Shown here in pieces: positions 1 to 11,230 of a stretch of DNA of 62,000 nt. Made by a program: the position numbers and the translations under genes. The stretch lies in NCBI RefSeq assembly GCF_030272615.1, contig NC_081409.1, forward strand, positions 880,682,220 to 880,744,219, in the 5' to 3' direction. This DNA comes from Cryptomeria japonica (lineage: Eukaryota; Streptophyta; Pinopsida; Cupressales; Cupressaceae). Within the stretch, counting starts at the first letter, position 1, and each line of letters opens with the position of its first letter. Under the pieces are notes generated by a model. It was not told the origin of the DNA. It saw nothing but the letters and a program-made list of their open reading frames with translations, and made no database searches.

Positions 1-764
1 ACACATAAACTCATACATTAAGAATTTAACTCATAATAGAGTAAATTTTTTAAGTAACATAGAGTAAGAGCATTTGTGTAGATAAAATTAGCTCTGAAGT
101 GTCTCTAACATCACCACCATGTGCATGCAGGATTCTAGGATGTCTATGTGATGAGGAGCTCAACCTACATGATAGTGGTGCATCCTACAATGTTGAAATT
201 TTGTTAGATATACATACACATATATTTATAACTTCGAACCTAACCCTTTAAATATAGAACTTAAATATTTAAGAAATAATTAATTTGAAGTTATAATGTA
301 TACCTCTGTCTCCCGATGAACGAGGTCGATGGCAATGTGGAAATCCTCAAACATCGCCCCCTGCGCCTGCAATAGAGTATGCACGCATAAACTCATACAT
401 TAAACATTTAATTCATACTAGAGTAATTTTTTTAAGTAACATATATTAAGAGAATATGTGTAGACAAACATACCTCTGAAGGGTCTCTTTCATCACCACC
501 ATGTGCATGCAGGATTCTAGGACGTCTATGTGACGAAGAGCTCAACCTACATGATCGTGGTGCATCCTGCAATGTTGAAATTTTCTTAGATATACATACA
601 CATATATTTATAACTTGTAACCTAACCCTTTAAATATAGAACTTCAATATTTAAGAAATAATTAATTTAAAGTTATAATGTATACCTATGTATCCTGATG
701 AACAAGGTCAATGGCAATGTGCAAATCCTCAAACATCACCCCCTGGGCCTGCAATATAAATTAC
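1..764 (-). repeat. Two tandem 382-bp units, each with two small exons
   Basis: Bases 1-382 and 383-764 align with only scattered differences at a constant offset of 382. Each unit holds, on the minus strand, one exon of 21 codons (AQG.MFEDxHIAIDLVH) and one of 31 codons (DAPxSCRLSSSSHR), separated by AT-rich introns. A third, more diverged and slightly different copy of the exon pair lies at 893-1183, so the pair has been duplicated at least twice. Confidence 0.75.
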
Positions 765-2653
765 ACATGAACTCACATGTACATTATTTAAGCATTCATT
801 ATTAAGTTTTAAATATATATATATAATTTATTTTAAAGATAAAATTGAATCTACTTGAAGATGTACATGTACGTGGTTATAGATAAACATACCTCGGGGT
901 CTCTAACACCTCCATCACGTGCATGTTGGACTCTAGAACGTTTGCGGGATGAATGGCTCATCATGCGCAATGCTCTCTCATCCTAGATAATGCACACCAT
1001 TTTTTTGATATATATAATTTAAATAACTTGAAATTATTTAATCAACACCTAGATATCCCTTTAAATAGAACTTAAAAACAAAAAAAATAACAATTTATAC
1101 TTTATATATACCTGTGTCTGCTGATGAACATTTAGGTCAGTGGTAGCATCCAAATCTCCATACATTGACCCTAACATGATACCCTATATAGTTCAAAAAA
1201 TATAATCAAATATATAAGTAATTTAATCTATGCAGTTCATGTGTACAATCAAGTAGCTATATAAAATTGCTAAATTAAAATTAGTAAATTATATATTATA
1301 ATTCATACCTCTCCTATAGCATGTAAGGCTCGTCTGGTCCTCTTGATGTCAGAATCATGTAAGGAGTCCACTACAACATGATAACCCTCACTATCTTGCT
1401 CCATAAGTATGGTAGTGAACATCCCCGAAAATCTCGTATGAAGTACTATGGCCCGATCAATTGAACAATAAGTAGGAGGAGGAGGAGGTGTATTCTTATC
1501 AACTGTTGTATGTTGGGGTGGGGCAGTGGGATGTGCAGTAGTAGTAGGCTGAGAATTTGTATGCTCACAACCACGACTACAAGTAGTCGGTATACCAAGT
1601 ACATGCCTGACATATGATGGGGCCTCATCTAGTGGGATCCCATGCTCCATAATAATGACCTAATATGAATACAAAAGATCATTGGATAAGCATGCACTCA
1701 TCTATTGTAAAGGATCTATGTCATGCATATGTGCAGTATCCATTGGTGATGGTATGTCTACTCAAATATATGGATCATCACTCATTGATGCATCATGAGC
1801 TCCATCATTTCTAGCATGAGAGTGCAACAAATATCTACCCACCCAATCTGATGTCATCTCATCCACCTGTGTGGCTATAGTAGCAATACTGGAAAATATG
1901 GATTGTCAAGTGTCATCTAGTACACTATCTGCAACATGTGCTACGTTCACACTCTTGGAAAGAACCACAAGGTTTGGACCAATCAATGCCTGCTTATTAA
2001 TGGGTGGGGGTGCACCAGGTCGTCTGAACTTATCTGAAAAATTTGCCCTTCCCTTGCCCAACATGTTTTAGAAAATCGGTGTAGTCAACATCATCCAACA
2101 AATGAAACTCTGCAAACAATTGTTTGTAGAAGTAAAGGGGCAACTCATCCTTTTGGGGACACCTATGATGAGTGGACAACTATCTAGGATAGATAAAAGA
2201 TGCTAGTAGTGCATCTATGCACCTGGTAGTCATATAACCCTTCACCCTACCAAAGCCCTGATAATGAGGAAACATGGTTTTCACATCAGCTGTGGAAACC
2301 CTATCATTCACTGTGTCCCATTTCACCAAACCATATACACTGCGTGAAAGGGATCTAGAGAACTCCTCTGTGTTGACATTGTCTTATGGATTATAATCGT
2401 CAACTAGGTCAATCATATGAAGTAGCTCCTATTTAATTATCTCACCTATTTTCTTATTTCTTTGATCATGCATATTTCCCAATGTGATATTTAAATGATC
2501 TAGGGTACATTGGAGTGTCTCTGCTATCTGATTATAGAGTTTTTGTCTCTCCTCTGGAGTTGTGGCAGACCTATGTGACATCTGCTCATTGCCAGGAGGA
2601 TGAACACAAGGCTCAAAAGTACTAGTGTTATGGGATCCAGGTTCATTAGACAT
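92..2653 (-). pseudogene. Decayed multi-exon gene of unknown family
   Basis: Read on the minus strand, a near-continuous coding stretch runs from an ATG at 2653 to about 1309. It is broken by TAG, TAA and TGA codons and one frame change near 2070. Recognisable stretches include FPHYQGFGRVKGYMTT and LLDDVDYTDFLKHVGQGKG. The piece 1309-1659 is a clean 117-codon block with an AG acceptor before it and a GAG|GTATGA donor after it; it contains a proline/threonine-rich segment (PPPPPTY). Further exons follow at 1112-1183, 893-982, 686-748, 474-566, 304-366 and 92-184. Each has an AG acceptor and, except the last, a GTATR donor. All are phase 0 at both ends. The exon at 686-748 ends in TAG, and the exon at 92-184 has lost its donor. 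Short basic runs (SRKRSRV) could be nuclear signals. I do not recognise the family. The 3' end may lie outside the window. A chromovirus sits 12 bp upstream of the ATG. Confidence 0.55.
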
Positions 2654-2665
2654 GATGTGAGTGGG

Positions 2666-4236
2666 TGGTGCAGGAGCACCTAAGGTTTGACATGCCCTTA
2701 ACCAATTTTGGCTTGTGAGACCTTCTAGTGGTCATGTAAATACATAAGGACTAACTCTAGTCTATTGGTATGGTTGTTTATTTGCAGTTTTTAAAATTTT
2801 CTTATTGGCAAGACCTACCCCGATCGGCAAGTCTTACCCCGATGAGTTCGCAAGAGTTTGGAGTGATTGTATCAGGTATCAGCTGAAGTGGTGAACACTT
2901 ACCCCGATGATCCAATAAGTTGTTGGTGTTCAGAGAGTTGTTTCGTATATCAGGAGGAGTCGTTTCAAGTTATCCCGATGAAAAAGCATTGGCTTGGAGC
3001 GCGTTCGCTAGATGGAGTATCGGAGATCAACAAGAGGGGTTTTCACCCTACACCGATAACTCAATGAGATCGACTCCCATGCTAAGTTGTCATCAGCCAT
3101 CGAAAGTCTGGTGGTGAAGTTTCCCTAATGAGCCGATGGAAAGTGCAAAGTGGTGTGTGTCACCACCGGACATCGGTAGCCCCATTTTGATGTTACGTTG
3201 ATGACCCAATAGAAAGCGCAATGTAGTATGGGAAGTCATCGATCATTGGTAGCCCCATTTTGATGTTACACCAAAGACCCGATAGGAAGTACGAAGAGTT
3301 GACAATTGTCATCGGACATCGGTAACCTTGTTTGGATGTTATCCTGATGCTCTGATGGAACCTATCATATAGTTACTGATGGAAACCGTTGGTAACAAGA
3401 TTTATCTTGTCCAATAGGAGGAGTTCCCAACAGAGGATGGAACGTATAAAAAGACCCAATAGGCATCTGTTAGTGCTTAATGGCTAATCGTTGATCATGG
3501 ATCATTTGATCATTGTTTGTTGATTGCCTCACAGAACACATTTTGTTTTCTGAAATGCAATAGAGAAGTCCATTTTCTGGTTTTCAACAAGAGTTTATTT
3601 TTGTTCGTTTCACGTATGCTATTAATGCAATTGTTTCTTTTCTCTATTTTGTGAGTTTCTAGTTTGAACCCTTGAATAAACTCAGGATCTGTAAATAAAG
3701 ATTTCCCTTTCAGGTTTTTGCTCCCTGTTTGCAATAATAACATGACTCTGACTTGAAACTCCACAAGATCATTGGAGATTGTCAAGCAGAGCCAGAAATG
3801 TATGGTAGGTTTTCATTTGAGAGATACCAGGAAATGGCAATCACCATTTCTGCATGTTGAGCCTAGGCGAGCTTGGTGATAGTCCGGCTAGGTATCAGTA
3901 ATTTGAAGGAGATAACTTGCAAGGGAAGGAAACTGCTAAGAATTGGAAGAAGATCCAGAAGGCTACAGGCCTAAAATCGAGACATTGTGTAACCAAAGGA
4001 GGAAAGTTTTCTAAACCAAACAAGATGGGTGGTTTTTCAAAGAGAGAGAATTTGTGTCCTTCACCTCTGCAAGGATTTAGTGAAAAAGCTTACTTTGTGA
4101 GCTTGAGGAAGGTGAGATAAGCAAACAAATGGGAAGCCCTTAGAAGTCTAGAGGGGTAGACTTGGAACCCGAAAAGGGATAGAAGCAAACCATCAAAGAA
4201 ACCTAATTGATGGTAAACTAGGTAGCCTCCCTATCA
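2666..4236 (+). repeat. 5' LTR of the chromovirus
   Basis: It starts TGGTGCAGGAGCACC and ends CTATCA, and matches 8904-10496 along its length. The upstream half is built from imperfect repeats rich in CCCGATG and CATCGG words, including 'ggtagccccattttg' twice between 3176 and 3264. The promoter-like part follows at 3445. Confidence 0.88.
3445..3453 (+). promoter_or_regulatory. TATA box in the chromovirus 5' LTR
   Basis: The word TATAAAAAG follows the repeated part of the LTR and lies ~780 bp before its end, as expected for an RNA polymerase II start. In the 3' LTR the matching position near 9695 reads TATACAATG, so that copy has decayed. Confidence 0.6.
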
Positions 4237-4239
4237 TAT

Positions 4240-4250
4240 TGGTATTAGAG
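4240..4250 (+). other. Primer binding site, initiator Met-tRNA type
   Basis: TGGTATTAGAG lies 3 bp after the 5' LTR end. It is the usual plant TGGTATCAGAG primer site with one change. Element A carries the unmutated form at 12350. Confidence 0.8.
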
Positions 4251-4318
4251 AAAGTTTAGATTTAGGAAGAAAGTAGTTGATGTCAGATACTGAATCAGTA
4301 GGAGAAAATATTCTCAGA

Positions 4319-5376
4319 ATGGTGACCAATACAGAGTTAGCCAAGAAGGTAGAAGATCAGGAGGAAGAGAATAGATTCCTGAAAGATTGCTAAAATTGGA
4401 GAGCAAACTAGATGCAGTTGAGGATAAAAATGAGATAGTAACAATATAGGTCAATGAAGGGAAGGGAAAAGAATCAGTAGAAGATGATAGGATACCCACA
4501 CCAGACCCTATTCTACCTAAAGAACCTTTCCTGAAAGCAATCAAAGCCTCAAGAGGAAAATCCTTCGAAGGTGTGCCACTTTTTATGGGAAAATGGAGCC
4601 TATAGAAGTTATGGAATGGATTGAAGGATTGGAGAATCACTTTGAGTGTGATGGTGTCCAAAAGGTGAAGGTAGCTAAGTCTAGATTGAGAGGAGCAGCC
4701 TTGACTTGGTGGAAATTTATCCGAGAAGAAAGGCAAAAAGAGGGTAAGAACCAAATAGCTAGTTGGAAAGGAATGGTAGCCAAGATGATGGAAGCCTATA
4801 TCCCTAAAGATTATGAGATCCAACTACACAAAAGGAAACAAAACCTGAGACAAAGAGACTTGGATGTGAGCAACTACATTGAGGAGTTTCAGAAGTTGTG
4901 TCTAAGATCCAACGTGGTAGAGGATGAGAGCATCAAGGTAGCCAGATACTTGAATGGCTTGAGCTGGAATATTCAAGAGGAGTTGAGTTTTTTATGTCCT
5001 AAGACCATGCATAAAGGTGGAGGAAAAGAGTAAAAAGAAACAAGAACAAAGCAATAGAGAAAGAATTAGGGGAAAAGATGGTAGAGGCCAAAGAGGCAGT
5101 TTTGGTGGAAGAGGAGCAGATCAAATGTCCCAAGGAGAGTCCAAACTTATAGAGAAAAGTGAGCTTTCACATAGCAAGAGCAGCTATAGAGGAAGGGGAT
5201 CATCTAGCAACCTAAGAAGAGGTAGATCTAGTGGCCTGGAAAGAGGGTCCTACTTCTCCACTATGAAGTGTTACAATTGCCAAAAGTTGGGTCACCCTAC
5301 CTATAGATGTCCAGAGAAATCATCTTCATCTCAAGAAAGTGAAAGAAGAGTGACATATGCACAAGAAGATGTATAA
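4319..5376 (+). pseudogene. gag: gag of the chromovirus (broken)
   Basis: The likely ATG is at 4319, with a stop after ~24 codons. A frame reopens at 4593 with a Retrotrans_gag-type region (ALTWWKF, then YIPKDYE, then NYIEEFQKLCLRS). A further frame change leads at 5017 to a basic, Arg/Gly/Ser-rich stretch and one CCHC zinc knuckle, CYNCQKLGHPTYRC, near 5271-5312. This protein would form the particle core and bind RNA. At least two interruptions make it non-functional as it stands. Confidence 0.85.
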
Positions 5377-5394
5377 AGCAGAAAGACACAAGGT

Positions 5395-5859
5395 TTGAGT
5401 TTAGCTCCTAAAGATGGAGAAAATTTAATGATAAGAAGAGTCCTGATTAAGGAACCAATTAAAGAAGAACCAACTCAAAGAAGAGCTTTATTTAGAATCA
5501 AATGCAAGGTCCGTGGTAAGGTTTTTAGAGTGGTGATAGAATTAGGATCTATTGATGACATTATGTCAAAGGAAGTAGTAAGTAAACTGAAGTTGAAAAG
5601 AATTCCACATAGTAATTCATATAGGGTCACTTGGCTCAATAAGGAGCAGCATGTGGTAGTGAATGAACAAACATGGGTTGAGTTCAACATAGGTAGTTAT
5701 AAGGATAAAGTCTTGTGTGACATCCTGCCTATGGATGCTTGCCATCTACTTCTTGGTAGACCATGGCACTTTGACAGAAAAGGCCATTCAAAATGGAAAG
5801 AAGAACTCTTATTCTTCTCAAAAGGATGGAGTTACATACCATATTCAGTCCCTAAGTGA
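5395..5859 (+). pseudogene. Protease region of the chromovirus pol
   Basis: The translation FRIKCKVRGKVFRVVIE leads into LGSIDDIMS where a retropepsin would show D-T/S-G. The catalytic Asp-Ser/Thr-Gly triplet is therefore lost: E-L-G is read. Downstream HLLLGRPW is the conserved second hallmark of retroelement proteases (LLGRPW). The frame ends at 5859 and continues in another frame from 5717 to 6169. Confidence 0.8.
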
Positions 5860-5861
5860 TG

Positions 5862-7390
5862 AAGGAGAGAGCATCAAAACTAAAGGCCCAAATGTGTTAT
5901 TGGTAGGTGAAAAAGAGTTCATTAACACTCTCAAGGAAGGAGAAGGAGTGGGATTTGCTCTTATAGTGAAACCAAAGGAAGCAAAGCAAGAAAAGAAGCT
6001 TCAAATACCTCATGAAGTGCAGCAGATACTAGACTGTAACTTCAAAGCGATCATAAGTGATGGAGCACCAACAACCATACCTCCTATTAGAGCCATAAGC
6101 CATCAGATTGATTTCATTCTAGGAGCATCATTACCTAACAAAGCAACCTATAAGATGACTCCCAGATAGAACAAGGAAGTGGTTAGACAAGTCCAAGAAT
6201 TGTTGGACCAAGGATTGATAAAGAAGAGCATAAGTCCTTGTGTCATACCTACAATGTTAGCACACAAGAAAGGAGGAACAAAAAGGCTATGCACAGATTC
6301 AAGAGCCATAAATAGAATCACTATCAGGTACGGATTTCCTATCCCAAGAATTGAAGACTTGATGGATTGCTTGGGAGGTGCAAAGTGCTTCACTAAGATT
6401 CATCTCAAGAGTGGATACCATCAGATCAAGATAAAAGAAGGTGATGAATGGAAAATAGCCTTCAAAACCAATGAAGGACTATATGAGTGGCTTGTTATGC
6501 CATTCGATCTTAGTAATGCTCTTAGTACATTCAAGAGATTCATGAATGAAGTGCTGAAATGTTTTATTGGTAAATTTTTTGTTGTATACTTAGATGATAT
6601 CTTGATTTTTAGTAGAATCAAAGAGGAACATCTAGAGAATATTAGTATTGTATTGCAAAAATTGTATGGTGAGCAACTAACAATAAACTTGGAGAAGTGT
6701 GAGTTTATGAAGAAGGAACTTGTCTATCTTGGATTTGTAGTTTCGGGAGGAGATTTGAAGATGGATACATCAAAGGTGGAAGCCATCACAAATTGGCCAA
6801 CACCAAAGATAGCAAGTGAAGTAAGAAGTTTTCATGGTTTGGCATAGTTCTACAGGAAGTTTATCAAAGGGTTCAGTGAGATTTGTGCACCCATGCTGGA
6901 TACCATCAAAGGAGTTAAAACTAAGTTTCAGTGGACCAATGTAGCCAACAAAGGGTTTGAACTTTTGAAACAAAAGATAGCTACACAACCAGTACTCATT
7001 CTTCCTAGTTTTGATAGGTTGTTCACAATTGAATGTGATGCAAGTAATATAGCAGTTGGTGTTGTTTTGAGTCAAGAGAATAGACCTGTAGCTTTCTTTA
7101 GTGAGAAGCTCAATGATGCCAAGAAGAATTATTCATCCTATGATCTCGAGCTGTATTCTCTTGTCCAAGCTCTTAGGAAGTGGAGGCACTACTTGTTAGC
7201 TAAGGAGTTTGTTATTTACATAGATAATCAAGCTTTAAGGTTTTTGAATTCATAAGATAAGTTGAGTCATAGGCATGTTAAATGGGTTGAGCATTTGTAG
7301 TCATATACTTTTTCCATTAAGAATAAGAAAGGACAGTGTAATAAATTAGTAGATACTTTGAGTAGAAGGCTACTAACAGTGCAAGAAGTG
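5862..7390 (+). pseudogene. Reverse transcriptase and RNase H of the chromovirus
   Basis: The RT core is open from 6179 to 6847: [48 protein letters not shown] and the active site YLDDILIF are all readable. The usual 'D.RALN' Asp is present, but 'K[IT]DLKSGYHQ' reads [10 protein letters not shown], so one catalytic Asp is changed to His. The connecting region has a stop at 6847. RNase H is readable at 6893-7255 (FTIECDASNIAVGVVLSQ, SYDLELYSLVQALRKWRHYL, IYIDNQAL). The cut-up frame and the Asp-to-His change argue against activity. Confidence 0.87.
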
Positions 7391-8852
7391 TAGATTCAGA
7401 GTATTGGAGATGATTACTTCAAAGAATTGTAACCCAATGATGAAGATTTTATAGCCATTTACAAGGTTTGTCACAAATTTCAGAATCACTTTCATAATGA
7501 ATATGCTGACTTTACTTTGCAGAATGGTTTCTTGTTTAAAGGTGAACAACTGTGTGTTCCCAAAGGATCAATGAGGGAAAATTTGATCCAAGAAAAGCAC
7601 AATGGACGTTTGAGTGGTCATTTTGGAATTAATAAGACATTGGAACTTGTTCAAAGGTTCTACTATTGGCCCAGAATGCAGAGGGATGTCAAAAGGTATG
7701 TTGAGCAGTGTATGGTTTGTCAGAAAGCTAAAGGTACAGCTACTAATTCTATTCTTTATCAGCCATTACCTATTCCTACAAGGCCATGGGAATGTGTAAG
7801 TATGGATTTTGTGGTTGGATTACCCAAAACAAAGGTTGGTTGTGATAGCATTTTTGTTGTTGTTGATAGATTTAGTAAGATGGCACATTTTGTTCCTTGT
7901 AAAACTAATCATGATGCTACTCACATTACACACTTATTTTTCAAATAAGTTATAAGATTCCATGGATTTCTAGTTAGTATTGTTTTAGATAGAGATGTCA
8001 AATTCCTTGGGCATTTGTGGAAAACTCTTTGGAAAAGATAGGGAACTAATTTTTCTTTTGGTTCAGCCTATCATCCCCAAATAGATGGTCAAATAGAGGT
8101 GGTGAATAGGACACTTAGAAAGATTTTAAGGTGCTTGAAAAAAGAATATGGATAGAGTTAGGATCAGGCTCTTCACCAGGCAAAGTTTGTGTACAATGAT
8201 AGTGTCAACAGGTCTACTGGGAAGAGTCCTTTTGAGAGAGTGTATGGTGTGCACCCATAAGGTGTTATGGAATTACAAGATCTTGGTAATATGTCACATA
8301 GAAGGGATCAAGCTGATGATTTCATTTAATCTATGAAGGAGGTTCATGACCAAGTCTAGCTAGCTCTCTAGGATTCTTCACAAAAAGTTAAAGCTAGAGT
8401 TGATACCACACGGAGAGATGTGCAATTTTTAGTTGGAGATTTGATGATTGTACATTTGAACAAGGATCGACTTCAGAAAGGGGTTCCCAACAAGATACAA
8501 ATGGGGAGAATAGGCCCATGTAAAGTTTTAGCCAAGTATGGCTCTAATGCCTATAAGATTGATTTGCCATCTGATATTGCTTTGTCTCCCATTTTCAATG
8601 TCACAAATTTGGTTGTCTACAAGGGACAACTACCCAAGGAGGATGCATGAGTTTCAGATGTTCAACAGTCACTTGCCAACATCCCATTCCTTTCTTCTTC
8701 CATGCCTCAGGCTGAGAAAGTGTTGGATTCCTGCGTTCTCAAGAAGACTAGACAATAGGTCTACATGTAACATTTGGTCAAGTGGATGCATAAACCTAAT
8801 TCTAAAGCGACCTGGGTCCCTGAATCAGACTTTGTTAAGATAGGAATTGATA
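7391..8852 (+). pseudogene. Integrase and chromodomain of the chromovirus
   Basis: The HHCC zinc domain is readable (HNGRLSGHFGINKT, then CMVCQKAKG), followed by the core with SMDFVVGLP, VLDRDVKFLG and DGQIEVVNRTL, so the D, D and E residues remain. TAG and TAA codons break it at ~7947, 8039 and 8153. The C-terminal module is open at 8420-8650 (VGDLMIVHLNKDR, then FNVTNLVVYKG). At ~8725-8850 a chromodomain-like end is readable: VLDSCVLKKTRQ, stop, VYM, stop, HLVKWM, then ATWVPESDF. The chromodomain is the module that in this group guides insertion into heterochromatin. Confidence 0.85.
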
Positions 8853-8885
8853 TTTCCTTGTTGTCAAGCGCAGTCACTTGACTTC

Positions 8886-8903
8886 TTTATTTTTGGGGGA
8901 GTA
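8886..8903 (+). other. Polypurine tract of the chromovirus
   Basis: A T run followed by GGGGGAGTA lies directly before the 3' LTR and would prime plus-strand DNA synthesis. Confidence 0.7.
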
Positions 8904-10496
8904 TGGTGCAGGAGCACCTAAGGGTTGAAATGCCCTTCACCAATTTTGCCTTGTGAGACCTTCCAGTGGTCATGTAAATACATAAGGACTGGCTCTAGTC
9001 GATTGGTATGGTTGTTTAATTACAATTTTAAAAATTTTCTTATTGGCAAGACCTACCCCTATGGGAAAGTCTTACATTGATGAGTTCACTAGAGTTTGGA
9101 GCGGTTGTATCGGATATCAGCAAGAGTGGTTCAGACTTACCCCCCTGATTACCCGATAAGTCATTGGTGTTCGAAGAGTTGTTATCGTATATCGGGAGGA
9201 ACCATTTAAAGTTATCCCAATGTCCTGATGTGAAAGCATTGGCTTGGAGTGCATTCGCTAGATGGAGTATCAGAGATTGGGAAGAGGGGTTTTCACCCTA
9301 CACCAATAGCCCGATGATAATAATTCTCATGCTAAGTTGTCATCGACCATCGGAAGACCAGTTGTGAAGTTTCCCCGATGACCCGATGGAAAGTGAAAAG
9401 TAGTGTGTGTCGCCATTGGACATCGGTAGCCCCATTTTGGTGTTACGCTGATGACCCAATAGAAAGCATGAAGAAGTATGGGAAGTCATCAGAGATCGGT
9501 AGCCCTGTTTTGATGTTACACCAAAGACCTGATAGGAAGTGCGAAGAGTTGGCGGTTGTCATCGGACATCGGTAACCTTGTTTGGATGTTATCTTGATGC
9601 TCTGATGAAACCTGTCAAATAGTTACCGCTCAAAACCATTGGTAATGAAATTTATCACATCCAATCGGAAGAGTTCCCAATAGAGGATGGAATGTATACA
9701 ATGACCCAATGGGCATCTATAAGAGGCTAATGGGTAATCATTGATCATAGATCATTTGATCGTTGTTTGTAAATTGCCTCAGAGAACATATTTTGTTTTT
9801 CTGAAATGCAATAGAGAAGTCCATTTTCTGGTTTTCAACTAGAGTTTATTTTTTGTTCATTTCATGTATCTTGTTAATGTAATTGTTTATTTTCTTTGTT
9901 ATGTGAGTTACTAGTTTGAACCTGTGAATAAACTTGGGATCTGTAAATAAAGATTTCCCTTTCAGTTTATTGTTCCCTGTTTGTAGTAAAAACATGCCTC
10001 TGACTTGAAACTCCACAAGATCATTGGAGATTGTCAAGAAGAGCCAGAAATGTATAGTAGGTTTTCATTTGAGAGAGACTGGGAAATGGAAATCACCATT
10101 TCTACATGCTGAGCCTAGGTGAACTTGGTGATAGTCCAGCTAGGTATCAATAATTTGAAGGAGATAACTTGTAGGGGAAGGCAACTGCTGAGAACTGGAA
10201 GATGATCCAGAAGGCTATAAGCCTAAAACTGAGACATTGTGTAACCAAAGGGGGAAAGTTTTCTAAACCAAACAAGATGGGTGGTTTTGCAAAGAGAGAA
10301 AGAATGTGTGTATCTTTCACCCTTGCAATGATTCAGTGAACAAGCTTACTTTGTAAGCTTGAGGAAGGTGATATAACCAAACAAATGGTAGGGAATCCCT
10401 TAGAAGTCTAGAGGGGTAGACTTGGAACCCGGAAAGGAATAGAAGCAAACCATCATAGAAATCTAATTGATGGTAAACTAGGTAGCCTTCCTATGA
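8904..10496 (+). repeat. 3' LTR of the chromovirus
   Basis: It starts TGGTGCAGGAGCACC and is alignable with 2666-4236. It ends CTATGA where the 5' copy has CTATCA, so one base of the terminal CA is mutated. The target duplication GTGGG follows at 10497. Confidence 0.87.
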
Positions 10497-10501
10497 GTGG
10501 G

Positions 10502-10504
10502 TAA

Positions 10505-10539
<35 letters not shown>

Positions 10540-10825
10540 ATGTGCATGTATGCAGTACACATTAGAATAATTAGAAAAGTATACATACATTTAAATCCTT
10601 TTAAACATATTTAAACATGCAAATTAAAAAAAATAGATATACAAAAAATAAAATTTAAACATCATAAATGAATACAAGTTAAAATAATCTATATAAAGAT
10701 AAATTTCTAGATCTATGCACAAAAGAAATTTAAACAACAACTATAAATTTAATTTTAAATTTCATTATATGTCTAATTTACAATTACATATATTTGCATA
10801 TACAATTTAATTAATTTCAACATAT
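10502..10825. repeat. AT-rich spacer with (TA)n microsatellite
   Basis: A pure TA run covers about 10508-10537. The rest is AT-rich and I see no coding signal. Before the chromovirus inserted, this stretch joined directly to the upstream side of the pseudogene ATG at 2653. Confidence 0.7.
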
Positions 10826-11230
10826 GTCTTATATGGTCCTAATGGGTCCTAAGGAGTGCAATGTGTTGTAAGGGGCCTTGTGTGGTCCCAAGGGGTCACC
10901 CATATGTTAGAACACATGTGTGAGCCCTTAGGACCACATAAGACTAGTTTTTACACAATTTGGTCTTATGTGGTCCTAATAGGTCCTAAGGGGTGTACAT
11001 GTGTCTTAAGGGGCCTTATTTGGTCCTAAGGGGTCACCAATGTGTTAGAGCACATGTGTGAACCCTTAGGACCACATAAGACCACTTGTGAAACTATTTG
11101 GTCTTATGTGGTCTTAAAAAGTCCTAAGGGATGCACATGTGTCGTAAAGGGCCTTGTGTGGTCCTAAGGGGTCACCCATGTGTTACAACACATGTGTGAC
11201 CCCTTAGGACCACATAAGACCCCTTTTGAC
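10826..11230. repeat. Fold-back tandem repeats, left part (3 units)
   Basis: Three units of ~137 bp. Each contains GGTCCTAAGGGGTCAC and its reverse complement GTGACCCCTTAGGACC around a short CATGTG loop region; the clearest is 11160-11211, an almost perfect 52-nt hairpin. Outer arms (GGTCTTATGTGG and CCACATAAGACC) pair too. Element A interrupts the array at TTGAC; the array resumes at 18668. Confidence 0.85.

Larger units (their letters stand above)
2666..10496 (+). mobile_element. Ty3/gypsy chromovirus, full length, decayed
   Basis: The element has two LTRs of ~1.57 and 1.59 kb, a Met-type primer site, gag, a pol in the order PR-RT-RNase H-IN, a chromodomain remnant and a polypurine tract. 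It is flanked by the 5-bp duplication GTGGG (2661-2665 and 10497-10501). The domain order with RNase H before integrase is that of Ty3/gypsy, and the chromodomain after integrase places it among chromoviruses. The LTRs differ at many positions and the coding region has numerous stops and frameshifts, so the insertion is old and not autonomous. It lies in the upstream region of the minus-strand pseudogene at 92-2653. Confidence 0.9.

Noticed and set aside
4314-4823. 169-codon minus-strand frame
   Set aside because: Lies antisense to the chromovirus gag, which has clear domain words; no recognisable motif of its own.
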